This document shows, piece by piece, positions 18,364 to 29,200 of a stretch of DNA of 64,000 nt. The notes under the pieces are model-generated. The model was not told the origin of the DNA, searched no databases, and worked only from the letters and a program-made list of their open reading frames with translations. The DNA is from Flavobacterium branchiicola. GTDB lineage: Bacteria; Bacteroidota; Bacteroidia; Flavobacteriales; Flavobacteriaceae. Numbering within the stretch: the first letter of the stretch is position 1; every line of letters starts with the position of its first letter. A program made the position numbers and the translations under genes. The DNA lies in contig NZ_JAGYWA010000006.1 in NCBI RefSeq assembly GCF_018383905.1, positions 62,001 through 126,000 on the forward strand. The letters run 5' to 3'.

Positions 18364-18861
18364 TTAGTATTCGTCTTCGTAGAAACCAGTTCTTTTGTGA
18401 CCTTCATAAGAGTAGATAACTCCTGGCTCACTGCTGAATTCTGCTTTAAAAGAGATTTTGTTTACTGTATGCCCTCCTTTTGAAGTAGCAGCATCTTTTT
18501 CAACTTTACCAGCTGTAATTGTAACAGTTCTTGCATTAAAGGCATTAGCAGCAGCTGTTGCTGTAAATGTACCGTCAGCATTGAAGTTTACTTTAACTTT
18601 AAACTTTTTAGACGCAGCAGTATTATGATCATCTAACCATAATGTGTTGTCATTAGCAGCAGTATTGTAAGTAGAAAACAAAGCGTGATCTATAATTACT
18701 GTACCAGCCGGGTTTGTTGTAGAAACGAACCAGTCTCCAGCAAGTGCCTCAGCTGTTGTTCCTCCTGGATTTATGTCTCCAACTTCATCGCAAGATGCAA
18801 ACGAAGTAAGTACTAGTACCGCTACGGCAATACGAGCTATTTTTAGTTTTAATTTTTTCAT
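18364..18861 (-). CDS. Lipid-binding-like lipoprotein of a Sus-type operon
   Basis: This 165-residue lipoprotein has its lipobox ending in FASC with the lipidated cysteine followed by DE, fitting surface export signals of Bacteroidetes. The mature domain (EALAGDWFVSTTNPAG, then KVNFNADGTFTATAAANAF) resembles the BT_2262/Lipid_bd (PF12888) beta-rich family that often closes SusCD operons. The ligand is unknown. It is the last gene of a four-gene set, 15 bp after the Ig-like lipoprotein, and is followed by a terminator. The family assignment is by pattern and context, not search. Confidence 0.7.
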   Translation of the reverse strand: MKKLKLKIARIAVAVLVLTSFASCDEVGDINPGGTTAEALAGDWFVSTTNPAGTVIIDHALFSTYNTAANDNTLWLDDHNTAASKKFKVKVNFNADGTFTATAAANAFNARTVTITAGKVEKDAATSKGGHTVNKISFKAEFSSEPGVIYSYEGHKRTGFYEDEY

Positions 18862-18876
18862 TTTAATGTTTTTTAA

Positions 18877-19515
18877 TTATCGTGCAAATACTCTATCAGC
18901 TGTACCAAATACTGCTGAAGCATAAATTACCCATTTCCAGTGATCTTTGTCTGTAATAGTACCAATATTGCTTTCTGCAGAAATTCCTGATGCAGAAGCA
19001 TTTTCTTGATAAGGAGCATAAATTTGTTTATCATCTATGTTATAGAATTCCAAAGTTAACATATCATTAGCCACACTATATCCAGTTGCATTATCACAAA
19101 TATACTTTCTGTCTCCTCCTCCTGCTACTTTGCTTACTACGTTAGGGTTTCCACTTCGTAGAAAAGTACCAGTTAAATCAATTGTACTAGGTTTGTTACT
19201 TAAAACTACAACTGTACGCGTTAAATAAGCTGGGAAACCATCGCTGTTTACTGCAGAGTATTTGATTTTGTACATTGAAGGTTTGCTTGTATCTACTGTA
19301 CCATCAATTTTTACTTCAAGTGTTTTTCCATCAGCTTCAGCTTCTACACCTTGCTCAGTATATGTTTCTCCTTGAGTTAAAACAACTAGTTCAGGTCCGT
19401 TCATCGATAGGTTTGCGTAAGCAGTTACTGCAGACACACCATCAGTAGAGTCTCCTTCACAAGAAGTAAATAATAGTCCTGAAACTACCATTAGAGATAT
19501 AAAAATTTTTTTCAT
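18877..19515 (-). CDS. Ig-like (DUF5011/DUF5012-type) lipoprotein
   Basis: This 212-residue lipoprotein has lipobox LLFTSC. Residues about 40-110 form an Ig-like domain of the DUF5011/DUF5012 type (VVLTQGETYTEQGVEAEADG to YLTRTVVV). The second half (DRKYICDNATGYSVAND) is a separate domain that I do not recognise. Such proteins are thought to be surface accessory or SusE-like factors. It lies 12 bp behind the SusD-like gene. Substrate is unknown. Confidence 0.7.
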   Translation of the reverse strand: MKKIFISLMVVSGLLFTSCEGDSTDGVSAVTAYANLSMNGPELVVLTQGETYTEQGVEAEADGKTLEVKIDGTVDTSKPSMYKIKYSAVNSDGFPAYLTRTVVVLSNKPSTIDLTGTFLRSGNPNVVSKVAGGGDRKYICDNATGYSVANDMLTLEFYNIDDKQIYAPYQENASASGISAESNIGTITDKDHWKWVIYASAVFGTADRVFAR

Positions 19516-19527
19516 TTGTATAATTTT

Positions 19528-20958
19528 TTAGTTAACATCCCACCAAACAGGATCAGTAATTTTCTTTAAAGCTGGAGCATTAGGATTTCTTGATTTTACT
19601 GTATTAGGCAAAATAATTCTTCTTGGGAATTGGTTTGCTCCAAGTACAGTCTCTACAGATGTAGCAAGTTGTCCAGGAATGTATGCTTCGTCAGTTTGTT
19701 CAACTGTAGATTCTTTAGGGAATCCAGTTCTGTTTTGCTCTAAAAATGATTCGTAACCGTTTCCAGGGAAACTTGAGATCCATTTTTGAGTGATAATTGC
19801 TTCAATTTGAGCAGTAGTTCCTGCAGCAGGGAATTCATATTTACCACCTGGAGCTACAAATGATGCGCCACTTAGAGAGTACTTCGCAAAGTTAGCCTGA
19901 ACTCCTAAGTCGTATTTTTCTTTAGCACCAGCACCAGCAAAATATCTTGTAAGAGCTTCTGCTTGTAAGAAGTAGCTTTCTTCTGCACTAATTAAATATA
20001 CTGGAGTTTTAGCATTTAAAGTTACTAATGAAAGACCAGTTGCAGTATTTAAGAAATCTCCTTGTGGGTTTGGTTTTCCAGGGCCATAATATTTGTCTTT
20101 ACGAGTATCAACATTAATATCTAAATAGCTGTACAATGTTACACTAGCTCTAAGGTTTAAAGTAGTGTTTAATTGTCTTCTGTCTGATTCGTACAAAGGG
20201 TTACTTCTGTCAGCAGCATCTTCAAATTGAGTCATTGCAGCATCAACATCTAAGAACTGAGCACCAGAATTGATTAAAGTTGTGATTCCTGATTGAGCAA
20301 GAGTAGGGTTAACCTGAGTTAATCTCATATGAAGTTTTAGCAACAATGTATTACCATACTTAGTCCAGTTTTCCATGTTTCCATTAAAAATGAAATCATC
20401 TTTTCCTGGTTTATCACCTACAGATGCAGATTGATCTTTTGATAAAGCTAATTTTAAATCAGCGATCATTAAATCGTAAGCTTCTTTTCCAGTATTAAAT
20501 TTAGGTTGTAAGAATGCTGGATTGTTAGCTTCTGCGTAAGGAATATCACCATATAAATCTGCCATTACCTGAGAAGCTTGAACTTCAAGCACAGTAGAGA
20601 TCAAATAGTAATTTGTATTTCCTTCAGCTAGTGCTTTTGCTTTTACTACTCTAATGTCGTTTAAAGCATCGTACATTGCTGCCCAGCCTGCCTGGTAGTC
20701 ATTTGTTCCAATACTGTACTGGTCAATATTTTTGTATTGGTTTGAAGTATTGTTTTGAGTCCAAAATTGAGACCAGAAACCACCAATTAGCGCATAGTAA
20801 GATCCTTGTGCTCCTACAACACCAGCAATACCAGCTGGTAGAATTGTTGCGTATGCTTGCCCAGGAGGCAATAGATCTGGATCTCTATTAATGTCAAATG
20901 TATCATCACATGACACTAATAAGAAAAGAGCTGTTATTAATGTTGCTATTTTTTTCAT
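19528..20958 (-). CDS. SusD/RagB-like surface lipoprotein (SusD-like_2)
   Basis: This 476-residue lipoprotein has lipobox LLVSC followed by DD, a surface-export-type signal. The sequence (INRDPDLLPPGQAYATILPA, YYLISTVLEVQASQVMADLYGDIPYAEA, SYFLQAEALTRYF) is of the SusD-like_2 family, built from TPR-like helices. SusD proteins form the lid over the SusC transporter and bind the ligand outside the cell. It follows susC by 16 bp. No glycoside hydrolase or sulfatase is nearby, so the ligand could be a glycan, peptide or other polymer. Confidence 0.92.
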   Translation of the reverse strand: MKKIATLITALFLLVSCDDTFDINRDPDLLPPGQAYATILPAGIAGVVGAQGSYYALIGGFWSQFWTQNNTSNQYKNIDQYSIGTNDYQAGWAAMYDALNDIRVVKAKALAEGNTNYYLISTVLEVQASQVMADLYGDIPYAEANNPAFLQPKFNTGKEAYDLMIADLKLALSKDQSASVGDKPGKDDFIFNGNMENWTKYGNTLLLKLHMRLTQVNPTLAQSGITTLINSGAQFLDVDAAMTQFEDAADRSNPLYESDRRQLNTTLNLRASVTLYSYLDINVDTRKDKYYGPGKPNPQGDFLNTATGLSLVTLNAKTPVYLISAEESYFLQAEALTRYFAGAGAKEKYDLGVQANFAKYSLSGASFVAPGGKYEFPAAGTTAQIEAIITQKWISSFPGNGYESFLEQNRTGFPKESTVEQTDEAYIPGQLATSVETVLGANQFPRRIILPNTVKSRNPNAPALKKITDPVWWDVN

Positions 20959-20974
20959 TTTTCTATATTTATTA

Positions 20975-23900
20975 TTAGAATGATAATTTTAAAACTCCTC
21001 CAATAGATCTTTGAGAAGGGTTAGCTGCAAATTCTCCTACATCAGAAAGTACACCTGTTCCGTAAGTTCCAGTTTCAGGATCTGTATAAGGGTTGCTTCC
21101 AGGAGTCCACAAGAAAAGGTTTCTTCCGTAGATTCCAACAGTGATTTTGTTTAATCCCATGTTTTTACTTAAAGCAGATGGGAAATCATAGTTTAAGTTG
21201 ACCTCTCTTAATCTGATAAAAGTTTTGTCAATTACGTGAGTAGATTCAATTCCAGGGTTGTTTGTAGTGTTGTAGAATGATGATACGTTAGCGAAAGTAA
21301 CCGGAGTCATGTTTTCTGTATACGTAACAGCACCTGCAGCATCTACGTGCTCATTAACAGAGTTAGGAATGATGAATGTGTTTCTGTCATTGTAAACAGT
21401 TTCTGCGCCATTTCCTGTAAAGTGTGATAATCTCTTAGTATAAGAATAGAATTCACCCCCTTGTTTCCAATCCATTGAAAAGCCTAAGTTAAAGTTTTTG
21501 TATTTGAAGGTATTTTGTAGACCCATTACGAAATCACGTTGTGAGTCTCCAATACGTTGGATGTCAGTGCTTGTTTCGTACATTCCAGTGTTAGGGTTTA
21601 CAATATATTGTCCTGCATCATTTGTTTTTGGCACAAGAGAATAGAATGTTCCAATAGGTTGTCCTTTTGTAGCTCTGTAAGTTACACCGTAAACAGGCGC
21701 TAAGTCAATATCATTAAATCCGTCAGCTAACTTAGTAACTTCATTAAGGTTTTTAGTGAATGTGTAAGTTATATTCCAAGTGAAGTCTTTGTTTTTAATT
21801 GGACTACCTGAAAGAGAAAGCTCGATACCTTTGTTTACTACTTCAGCAGCATTGATGTATTTACTTAAGAAACCTGTTGAAGGATCTAATGGTAAGTTAA
21901 CGATCAAATCAGAAGTTGTTTTGTGGTATAATGCAATATCATAGCTAATTCTGTTTTTCAAGAATGATCCCTCAGCTCCAACTTCGTATTCAATTGTAGA
22001 TTCTGGTTTCAATTCTGGATTTGCTAGTCTACTTGAAGCTTCATAGTAACTTACGCCTCCCATTGGAGATGCAATGATACCAAAGTTAGCAGCTGCAGAA
22101 CCAGGAATATATGAATTTTCAGTCACATAAGGTTGTGTGTCATTTGCAATTTTAGAAGCAGCACCTCTTAATTTTAAGAAAGTACTTCCGTTGTCAATTA
22201 CGATAGCACCAAGAGATAATGCTGGGTAGAAATAAGCATTGTTTCCAATTGGTAATGTAGATGTAGCATCTTCTCTACCAGTAAGTGTAGCAAAATATCT
22301 GTTTTTGAAAGCAAATTCAGCAGAAGCATATACAGCAGCATTTCTTCTTAATGAATTTGTTTGTGTAATAGTTGGTCTGTTTGGTGAGTTAGATAATTCG
22401 TAGTAATTAGCTATACCAAGATTAGTAATTGTATTAAACAATTCGTCAGACTCTCTTTTGTTGTAGTTTAAACCACCTAAAAGGTTTAATGTCCAGTCTT
22501 CACTTAAGTTTGTGTTATAATTAATGTTGAAGAAGGTATCAAATTCGCTGTACTCAGATCTTCCTTCTGTAACACCACCAACAACTTTGTTAGCTCCAGC
22601 AACTGCTTGAGGTGTACCTGGATCGTAATCTACGATAGCACCGTAACTTTTAAATCTTTCAGATCTAATGTTACCACCCACTTGCCAAGAAGCAACGATT
22701 TTGTCAGTAATTTTGTAGCTTAAATTTACGTTTCCAAAAACGTTGTTTCCATAAATTTTAGTGCTGTTCTCATTAATAGAGAAGTAAGGGTTTGCAGCAT
22801 ATGGAGTAAAGTAATAATCTGGAGTATTGAAGATGTTACCTTTGTAATCTTTCAAATCTACGATACTTACGTCTCTAGGGATTTGTAATAAATCTTGTTG
22901 TAATGTAGAACCTTGTCCAGCGTCATCACCTTGTCCTGTGTTAACAACACTTTGGTTTTTGTATACATAGTTTAATGCAGTTCTTAAAGTAAATCTTTTA
23001 CCTTTTAATCCTCCATTGAAACCTAAAGATTGTTTTTTGTATAAATCAGCATCAGAAGGTACAACTCCATCACTGTTTACATTTGAGAATACTAAAGAGA
23101 AATCTGAAGTATCACCACCACCACTTAAGTTTACAGATTGTGTAGCTAAAGATCCAGTGTTGTAGAAATCTCTAACGTTATCATTTAAACCTACATAAGA
23201 TTTGATTTGTTGAGTATTGTTGTATACAGTACCCCATGGTCTAACTTCTCCATTGAATGCAGGTCCCCAAGAACCATTTTCATTACTGTAAGAGTTAGAT
23301 CCTGAATATCCAACACCATTCCATCCTTGTCCGAATGAATTTTGTAAGTGAGGAACTCTAGCAACTTCACTGAATTCAGTTGAAGCTAAAACGTCAACTT
23401 TAATTCCAGAGTTTGATTTTCCTTTTTTTGTTGTAATAAGGATTACACCACCACCAGCTCTTGAACCATATAAAGCAGATGCAGCAGCTCCTTTAAGAAC
23501 TGTCATACTTTCAATGTTGTTAGGGTCAAGGTCACTGATACCGTTACCAGCATCGTAAGATCTAGTTGAAGATGCAGTTCCATTATTACTAGTACCAGTT
23601 GCAGTATTGTTAATAGGAGAACCATCAACAATGTAAAGCGGTCCAGCATTACCTGTAATAGTGTTCAAACCACGAATAACCACTTTAGTAGAAGCTCCTG
23701 GTTGAGACGGTGCTGTAATATCAACTCCGGCAATTTTACCAGAAAGTGTTTCAAATGGGTTTGTGTTAACTACTGCAGTAATTGCTTCTGCTTTCAAAGT
23801 TGTTGTTGCGTAACCAAGAGATTTTTTCTCTCTTTTAATACCAAAGGCAGTTACAACAACACCTTCTAGTTCTTGTGCACCTGCATCAGCTAATTTTACA

Positions 23901-24172
23901 TTTACTGTTGCAGAAGTAGCTGCTACTTCTTGAGTTTTCATCCCAATGTAGCTAAACACCAAAATTTGGCTTGAAGATGCTTTAATAGAAAATTTACCAT
24001 CAAAGTCTGATTGTGTTCCCGTTTTAGTTCCTTTAACTAATACACTAACACCTGGTAAAGGCATTCCTGCATTGTCAGAAACTGTTCCAGAAACAGCTCT
24101 TTCTTGCGCAAAAGAAAGTTGCGCGACTAGTACCAATAACAGTACTAAGAATCCATTGAACTTTAGTTTCAT
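20975..24172 (-). CDS. SusC/RagA TonB-linked outer-membrane transporter (copy 1)
   Basis: This 1065-residue protein has a signal peptide ending SFAQ, a carboxypeptidase-like DUF4480/CarbopepD_reg_2 domain (VSGTVSDNAGMPLPGVSVLV), and a plug domain with VVIRGLNTITG, LYIVDG and SALYGSRAGGGVILITTKKG. A 22-strand barrel of the usual size follows and ends in a terminal Phe (GGVLKLSF). SusC imports large ligands through the outer membrane using TonB energy. It heads a four-gene operon with a SusD-like protein and two accessory lipoproteins. The N-terminal 130 residues are very similar to the second SusC in this window, while the barrels differ. Confidence 0.96.
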   Translation of the reverse strand: MKLKFNGFLVLLLVLVAQLSFAQERAVSGTVSDNAGMPLPGVSVLVKGTKTGTQSDFDGKFSIKASSSQILVFSYIGMKTQEVAATSATVNVKLADAGAQELEGVVVTAFGIKREKKSLGYATTTLKAEAITAVVNTNPFETLSGKIAGVDITAPSQPGASTKVVIRGLNTITGNAGPLYIVDGSPINNTATGTSNNGTASSTRSYDAGNGISDLDPNNIESMTVLKGAAASALYGSRAGGGVILITTKKGKSNSGIKVDVLASTEFSEVARVPHLQNSFGQGWNGVGYSGSNSYSNENGSWGPAFNGEVRPWGTVYNNTQQIKSYVGLNDNVRDFYNTGSLATQSVNLSGGGDTSDFSLVFSNVNSDGVVPSDADLYKKQSLGFNGGLKGKRFTLRTALNYVYKNQSVVNTGQGDDAGQGSTLQQDLLQIPRDVSIVDLKDYKGNIFNTPDYYFTPYAANPYFSINENSTKIYGNNVFGNVNLSYKITDKIVASWQVGGNIRSERFKSYGAIVDYDPGTPQAVAGANKVVGGVTEGRSEYSEFDTFFNINYNTNLSEDWTLNLLGGLNYNKRESDELFNTITNLGIANYYELSNSPNRPTITQTNSLRRNAAVYASAEFAFKNRYFATLTGREDATSTLPIGNNAYFYPALSLGAIVIDNGSTFLKLRGAASKIANDTQPYVTENSYIPGSAAANFGIIASPMGGVSYYEASSRLANPELKPESTIEYEVGAEGSFLKNRISYDIALYHKTTSDLIVNLPLDPSTGFLSKYINAAEVVNKGIELSLSGSPIKNKDFTWNITYTFTKNLNEVTKLADGFNDIDLAPVYGVTYRATKGQPIGTFYSLVPKTNDAGQYIVNPNTGMYETSTDIQRIGDSQRDFVMGLQNTFKYKNFNLGFSMDWKQGGEFYSYTKRLSHFTGNGAETVYNDRNTFIIPNSVNEHVDAAGAVTYTENMTPVTFANVSSFYNTTNNPGIESTHVIDKTFIRLREVNLNYDFPSALSKNMGLNKITVGIYGRNLFLWTPGSNPYTDPETGTYGTGVLSDVGEFAANPSQRSIGGVLKLSF

Positions 24173-24676
24173 TTTTAAATATTTTGAATTAGTCCGACAA
24201 AAATCTTAATAATTTGTTAATCTACCTAATATAAAAAGCTTTTTTTTTAGTTAAATAATGATTTTGAGGTTGGATTTTGCTGTTTTATCGATTAAAATTA
24301 GCTTAAAATTACAAATCCGTAATTTTTAGTGTTAAATTTGATAATAATTAAAAATTTCGTCAACCCTTTAAATGTTAAATTTATAGATGAAGGGTATTTA
24401 AATGTTTTTTTTATAACTTTTATCTTAAAAAAATTGATTGGCTCAACTGCTAAATTTTGTTAAAAAAGTCATGAATCTTTAATTCTCAGTGTTAATGGAT
24501 ATATAAAGTTTTTTATGTTGCGATATTATTTTGAAAATTTAACAAAGTATTTTGTTTGAAAAATGTGGATCATTTTATATGCTTTTTCAATATTTTTATA
24601 TCACGTATTTTGATGCGATTATTATAGAATTAACTTTCATGTAAAATTAAAGTTAATAGTTTTTTAAAATTAAAAA
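24173..24676. other. AT-rich intergenic region before the first Sus operon
   Basis: No gene is visible in about 500 bp. Near the susC start, 24177-24193 and 24207-24220 match blocks at the same relative place before the second susC gene, so these are candidate leader or regulatory sequences. No full TAnnTTTG box was found for this susC; GATTTTTG (minus strand) is one base off. The rest shows nothing recognisable. Confidence 0.5.
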
Positions 24677-24702
24677 GCGGTTACAAGATTTCTTGTAACC
24701 GC
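24677..24702 (-). terminator. Terminator of the second Sus pair
   Basis: A 12-bp perfect inverted repeat GCGGTTACAAGA / TCTTGTAACCGC spans 24677-24702. Leftward RNA continues with a U run (complement of 24671-24676). It ends transcription of the second SusC/SusD pair. Confidence 0.9.
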
Positions 24703-24728
24703 CTTTTGTTTATTCTAGTTAGAAATTA

Positions 24729-26189
24729 TTAGAATTTATCCCAAAATAATTTGGTTTCTACTGCATCGCCACCAATTGCAGCACTTGCATCTGTATAACT
24801 TGCTTTATTTAATGATTGTTCAATAATTGGATAGGTATAACGCATTGGAAAACCGGAAACAGCCTCTGCTGGTGCAACTAAAACTGGGAAATCTAATCTT
24901 CTGTAAAATGACCATCCTTCAAATGAATTGTTGTAAAATGCAATCCAGCTTTGTGTTCCTATTTTTTGTTTCCATGTTCCTTCAGCAGTTGTATAGGCCA
25001 CGTCAGGATTTGCTAAATATGTAGTAGCATCTGCCTCTGTTCCTCCCCAATCTAATATAGAAGCTGTTATGGCTGCGTTATAGTGTTCTTCTGCATCTGC
25101 GGGTGAACCGTATAGCGATCTTTCCGCAGCTTCTGCTAATAAGAATTCAGCTTCAGCGTAATCCAGAATTGTTCCCGGAAAGTCTGGTGCTTGCATTGTT
25201 GGAGTAATATGGCTTTTTTGGCTAAATGAATTAGCAGTTCCGTTTTCTCCACCAATATATTCAATTTCTGGAGTAGAAGGGTCGTCTACATTATCGTCGA
25301 AATATTTTGCGCGTCGCGGATCTTGTAATGTATTCATTAGGTCTATTATTGTATTTGTTGGAACAAAATCGTCACGGCCACTTGCAACAAGATCAACATA
25401 TAGCGGATTTGTATTCGGTGTTGCTGTTAAATATTTAAGATCTGCATTGTCTAGGTTTGATGTGAATACTAATGGAGCGGCACTAGAAACAGTTGCTAAT
25501 GCCAATGCGCTTTCAGATGGAATATCTGAAATTGTAATACCCATTCTTAGTTTTAGAGTGTTTGCAAATTTAATCCATTTCGTGACATCACCATTATACA
25601 TTCTGTCACTATCCCCAAAGCTTTTGCCGCCTGTATTTAGTTTGGTAATTGCATTATTTAATCTGTTGATTAAATCTTTGTAGATTGTTAAGCCGTCATC
25701 GTACTTTGGAGTTTTAAAATTTAGATCTAAAGCTTGTGTGTATGGTATGTTGCCAAATGTCTCAACTAATATTGCATAAGTATAAACATTTAAAACCTCT
25801 ATAATTGCAAGTTTGTTTTGTTTGTCTAATGGGTTCTCTGTTAGTCCAATTGGGGTGTTTGTTATGTTTTTAGCACTTTGATCCAGATCTTTTAGTACGT
25901 CTTTATACAAGAACTGCCAATGTTGTTCTGGAATTGTTCTAGTAACTAAATCATAATTACTTTCGTCAGTATATACTGTTTCAGTAAAATACTGATCAAT
26001 TAACCTGATGATGTTATTGTTAACGTTTGTGCTTGTCATTTGGTCGACCAAACTTTTTTGAGCACTGGTGAATAGAGCTTCACCAGGTACGTTTGATGGG
26101 TCCTTTACGTTTACATTTAATTTTTCTATATCATCAGAGCAGGACGAGAATGTTACTGCGGTGAGGATGATTATAAATATTTTTTTCAT
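24729..26189 (-). CDS. SusD/RagB-like surface lipoprotein (copy 2)
   Basis: This 486-residue SusD-like_2 lipoprotein has lipobox TFSSC followed by SDD, which matches the flavobacterial surface-export signal. Helical repeats (LAIIEVLNVYTYAILVETFG, LDYAEAEFLLAEAAERS) are typical. It would form the ligand-binding lid of the SusC encoded 11 bp upstream. No accessory lipoprotein follows. The sequence is clearly different from the first SusD, so the two systems probably bind different ligands. Confidence 0.92.
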   Translation of the reverse strand: MKKIFIIILTAVTFSSCSDDIEKLNVNVKDPSNVPGEALFTSAQKSLVDQMTSTNVNNNIIRLIDQYFTETVYTDESNYDLVTRTIPEQHWQFLYKDVLKDLDQSAKNITNTPIGLTENPLDKQNKLAIIEVLNVYTYAILVETFGNIPYTQALDLNFKTPKYDDGLTIYKDLINRLNNAITKLNTGGKSFGDSDRMYNGDVTKWIKFANTLKLRMGITISDIPSESALALATVSSAAPLVFTSNLDNADLKYLTATPNTNPLYVDLVASGRDDFVPTNTIIDLMNTLQDPRRAKYFDDNVDDPSTPEIEYIGGENGTANSFSQKSHITPTMQAPDFPGTILDYAEAEFLLAEAAERSLYGSPADAEEHYNAAITASILDWGGTEADATTYLANPDVAYTTAEGTWKQKIGTQSWIAFYNNSFEGWSFYRRLDFPVLVAPAEAVSGFPMRYTYPIIEQSLNKASYTDASAAIGGDAVETKLFWDKF

Positions 26190-26200
26190 GATTTCTTATT

Positions 26201-29200
26201 TTAGAATTGGATTTTAATGTTGAAGCTAACATCTCTTGTAGATGGTAAAGATCCTGTTGAGTAGCCTTGTAAGTTACCGGATCCTAATCCTGATTCTGGA
26301 TCTGCGTCTGGTAAATTCTTGTGTATAATCCAAAGGTTTGTTCCAACAATACTGAAGCTCATTCCATTCATGAAAGTATTTTTTAATATTTTTTCTGATA
26401 AAGAATAGGTGATTGCTGTTTGTCTTAATTTGATATAACTTGCGTCGTATACAAATGCTTCGTCTGGTAAGCCTCTTCTATAACCTTGAGCGCCAAATCG
26501 GCTTGCTTCAATTCTGGTTGTGTTTACTTTTCCATCAGGATTTACTCCCGGGTTTATAAAGCCTCCGCTATCAGATCCTGAAGTTAATGGGTTTCTAATA
26601 GGATTTCCTAATTCATTTATAAATGCTGTGTCGTCTGGCAATCCTGTTGCTAAACCATAGTAGCGATCTAGTGAGAATATTTGCCCGCCTTTTTGCATGT
26701 CGATTAAGAATTCGAATGAAAAGTTTTTATAGGTGAATTTGTTGTTTAAACCTCCTGTGTAATCTGGATTTGCATTTCCAATAGGGTTGTCAGATGTTGA
26801 AGTTTTGACATATTGACCATTGCTTGGGTCAACAACTGGTTGTCCGTTTAAGTAAGTGTATTTTGTTCCGTATATTACACCGTATGGCTGTCCAACTGCG
26901 GCATTTATGGTTACACCACCTTGAAAAGATCCAAGTTGTAGATTGTCGATTCCGTCTAATAGGTTTAAAACTTTATTTCGGTTTCTCGCGAAATTTAAAT
27001 TAACTTCCCATGAAAAAGAATCTGTTTTTATAGGTGTACCATTTAAAGATACTTCAATTCCTTTGTTTTCGATTTCTCCGGCATTAATTAATTGAAATAA
27101 ATATCCTGTTGAAGAAGTTACTCTTAATGGGATTATTTGGTCAATTGAGTTTGATTTATAGTAAGAGAAATCTAATCCCAATCTCTTTTTAAAGAAAGAA
27201 AGTTCTAAACCTGCTTCGTAACTTTTTGTACGTTCTGGTTTTAGGTTGGGATTATTCTTCGTGTCCTTAACTGATGCGGATGCTGCTCCAAATGCGGTGT
27301 TAACTGCATAGGTGTCTAGAATTCTATCAAATCCAGGGCTGTTTCCAACTTCAGCATAATTAAGTCTTACTTTTCCGAAGGATAGCCAGTCTGCCTCTAT
27401 GAATTTAGAAAATACAAAACTTGTAGATACAGAAGGGTAGTAGTATGAGCTATTTGCTTCCGGAAGAGTAGAAGAGTGGTCTCTTCTGATTGTTCCTTCA
27501 AGATATAAGTAGTCTTCGTATCCAAAAGAAGCACTTCCGTAAATACCATCAACTCCTATAGATTCATCTCTTTCTATAGGTGCTAATAGAGGGCTTTTTG
27601 TGTTTTGCAAGGCATATAACTTAGGTATAGCAAGTCCGCCGTTGGTCGCAGCAAATATTGAATTATAATAACTTCTTCTAATATTTACACCGACAACACC
27701 TTTTAAGTTTAATTTTTGTGTGATATCTGTGTTGTAATTTAACATGAAGTCATAATTGTACTCGCTAAAGCCAATGTTTTTACGTGTATAGCCTGATGAT
27801 GCAGGGCTTCTGTTAGTGGAGCCGTCTCCTCCGCCAGTTCCGATTCCAAAATTCACTGGTACACTTCCGATTGCTCTTCTTTCTTCTTGAAGTTCGTCGT
27901 AGGTGTCAACTGACATTCTTCCGAAAGCATCTAGCCAACTTGTAATCTTGTAGTTTAAAGAAATGTTACCAATAAATCTGCTTCTGCTGTCCGATTCGTA
28001 ATTTTCATAACGCTGGAAGTATGGGTTGTCCCAAAATGCCGGAGTAGGGTCCTGGTATGATTTAGGGTTCCATGTTACATTGCGACCAGTAAGATCATAA
28101 GCTTGTTTTAGACTTTTTAGATCAACATTGGTTTGCCACCATTGTCTAAAATTACCGGCAATATTGTCATTGTATCCTGTGCTGTTTCTACCAACGGTGC
28201 TTGTTTTGGTAAAGTTTCCGTATCCAGCTATAGTTAACCTGTCGTTGATTAATGTGGATGCGTTTAATGTAAAAGTGTTTCTTTTTAAAGTACTGTTTGG
28301 CATTAAACCATTTTGATCCAGATTGTTGGCTCCTAATCTTAAGTATCCATTTTCTAAACCTTTGTCTATCGATATAGAATTGGTAAGTGCTACTGGTTTT
28401 TCAAAAAAAGTAAGTGGACCATTTTTTGCTGCAGTCCAAGGGGTAGCTTTCAAGTAATTTGGTGACTCAGGATAAAAAGCATCCCATTGATAAACCATTA
28501 AATTTGGGTCAAAAGCTTGTCCATAAGAAGCGTCTTCAGTTAGTGGAGTTACATTGTCAAGTACTCCGTCTCCATTTATATCAATATGATCCAAATAAGA
28601 GTCTTCGTCTGGGCCATAATAAGGTCCGTAACCACCACCATATTGATTTTGATATTTTATAAAAGTGCTTTTATCTACAGAACCAATAGTTACGCCCGAG
28701 TTAACGGTAATAGAGTAGCCTTTTGCTTTTTTGTTTCCTTTTTTTGTTGTTATTACAACTACACCATTAGCTGCTCGTGATCCATAAAGTGCACTTGCGG
28801 CAGAACCTTTAAGGACGTTTATTGATTCGATGTCTTCTGGATTGATGTCAGATGCAGCATTTCCGTAGTCGAAACCAGCTCCGGATTGTTCTTGATCTCT
28901 TGAGTTTGAGTTGTTGTTACTTACCGGAACACCATCTATAACAAATAAAGCCTGATTGTTTCCTGTTAAAGAGGAGTTTCCTCTAATTACAATATTTGTA
29001 GAGCCCCCAAAATTTGTTGTTCTTTTTACTTGAACTCCAGAAACTTTTCCTGAAATAGCGTTTACGAAGTTGTCACTTTTAACTGCGGCCAGATTTTCTC
29101 CTTTAACTTCCTGAGTTGCATAACCAAGGGATTTTTTCTCTCTTGATAATCCTAAAGCGGTAACTACAACTCCTTCTAATTGCTGTGCATCGCCAGATAA

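Noticed and set aside
24220..24670. Hidden small gene or RNA in the long Sus spacer
   Set aside because: No frame with a plausible start and composition, and no strong hairpin other than the terminator at 24677.
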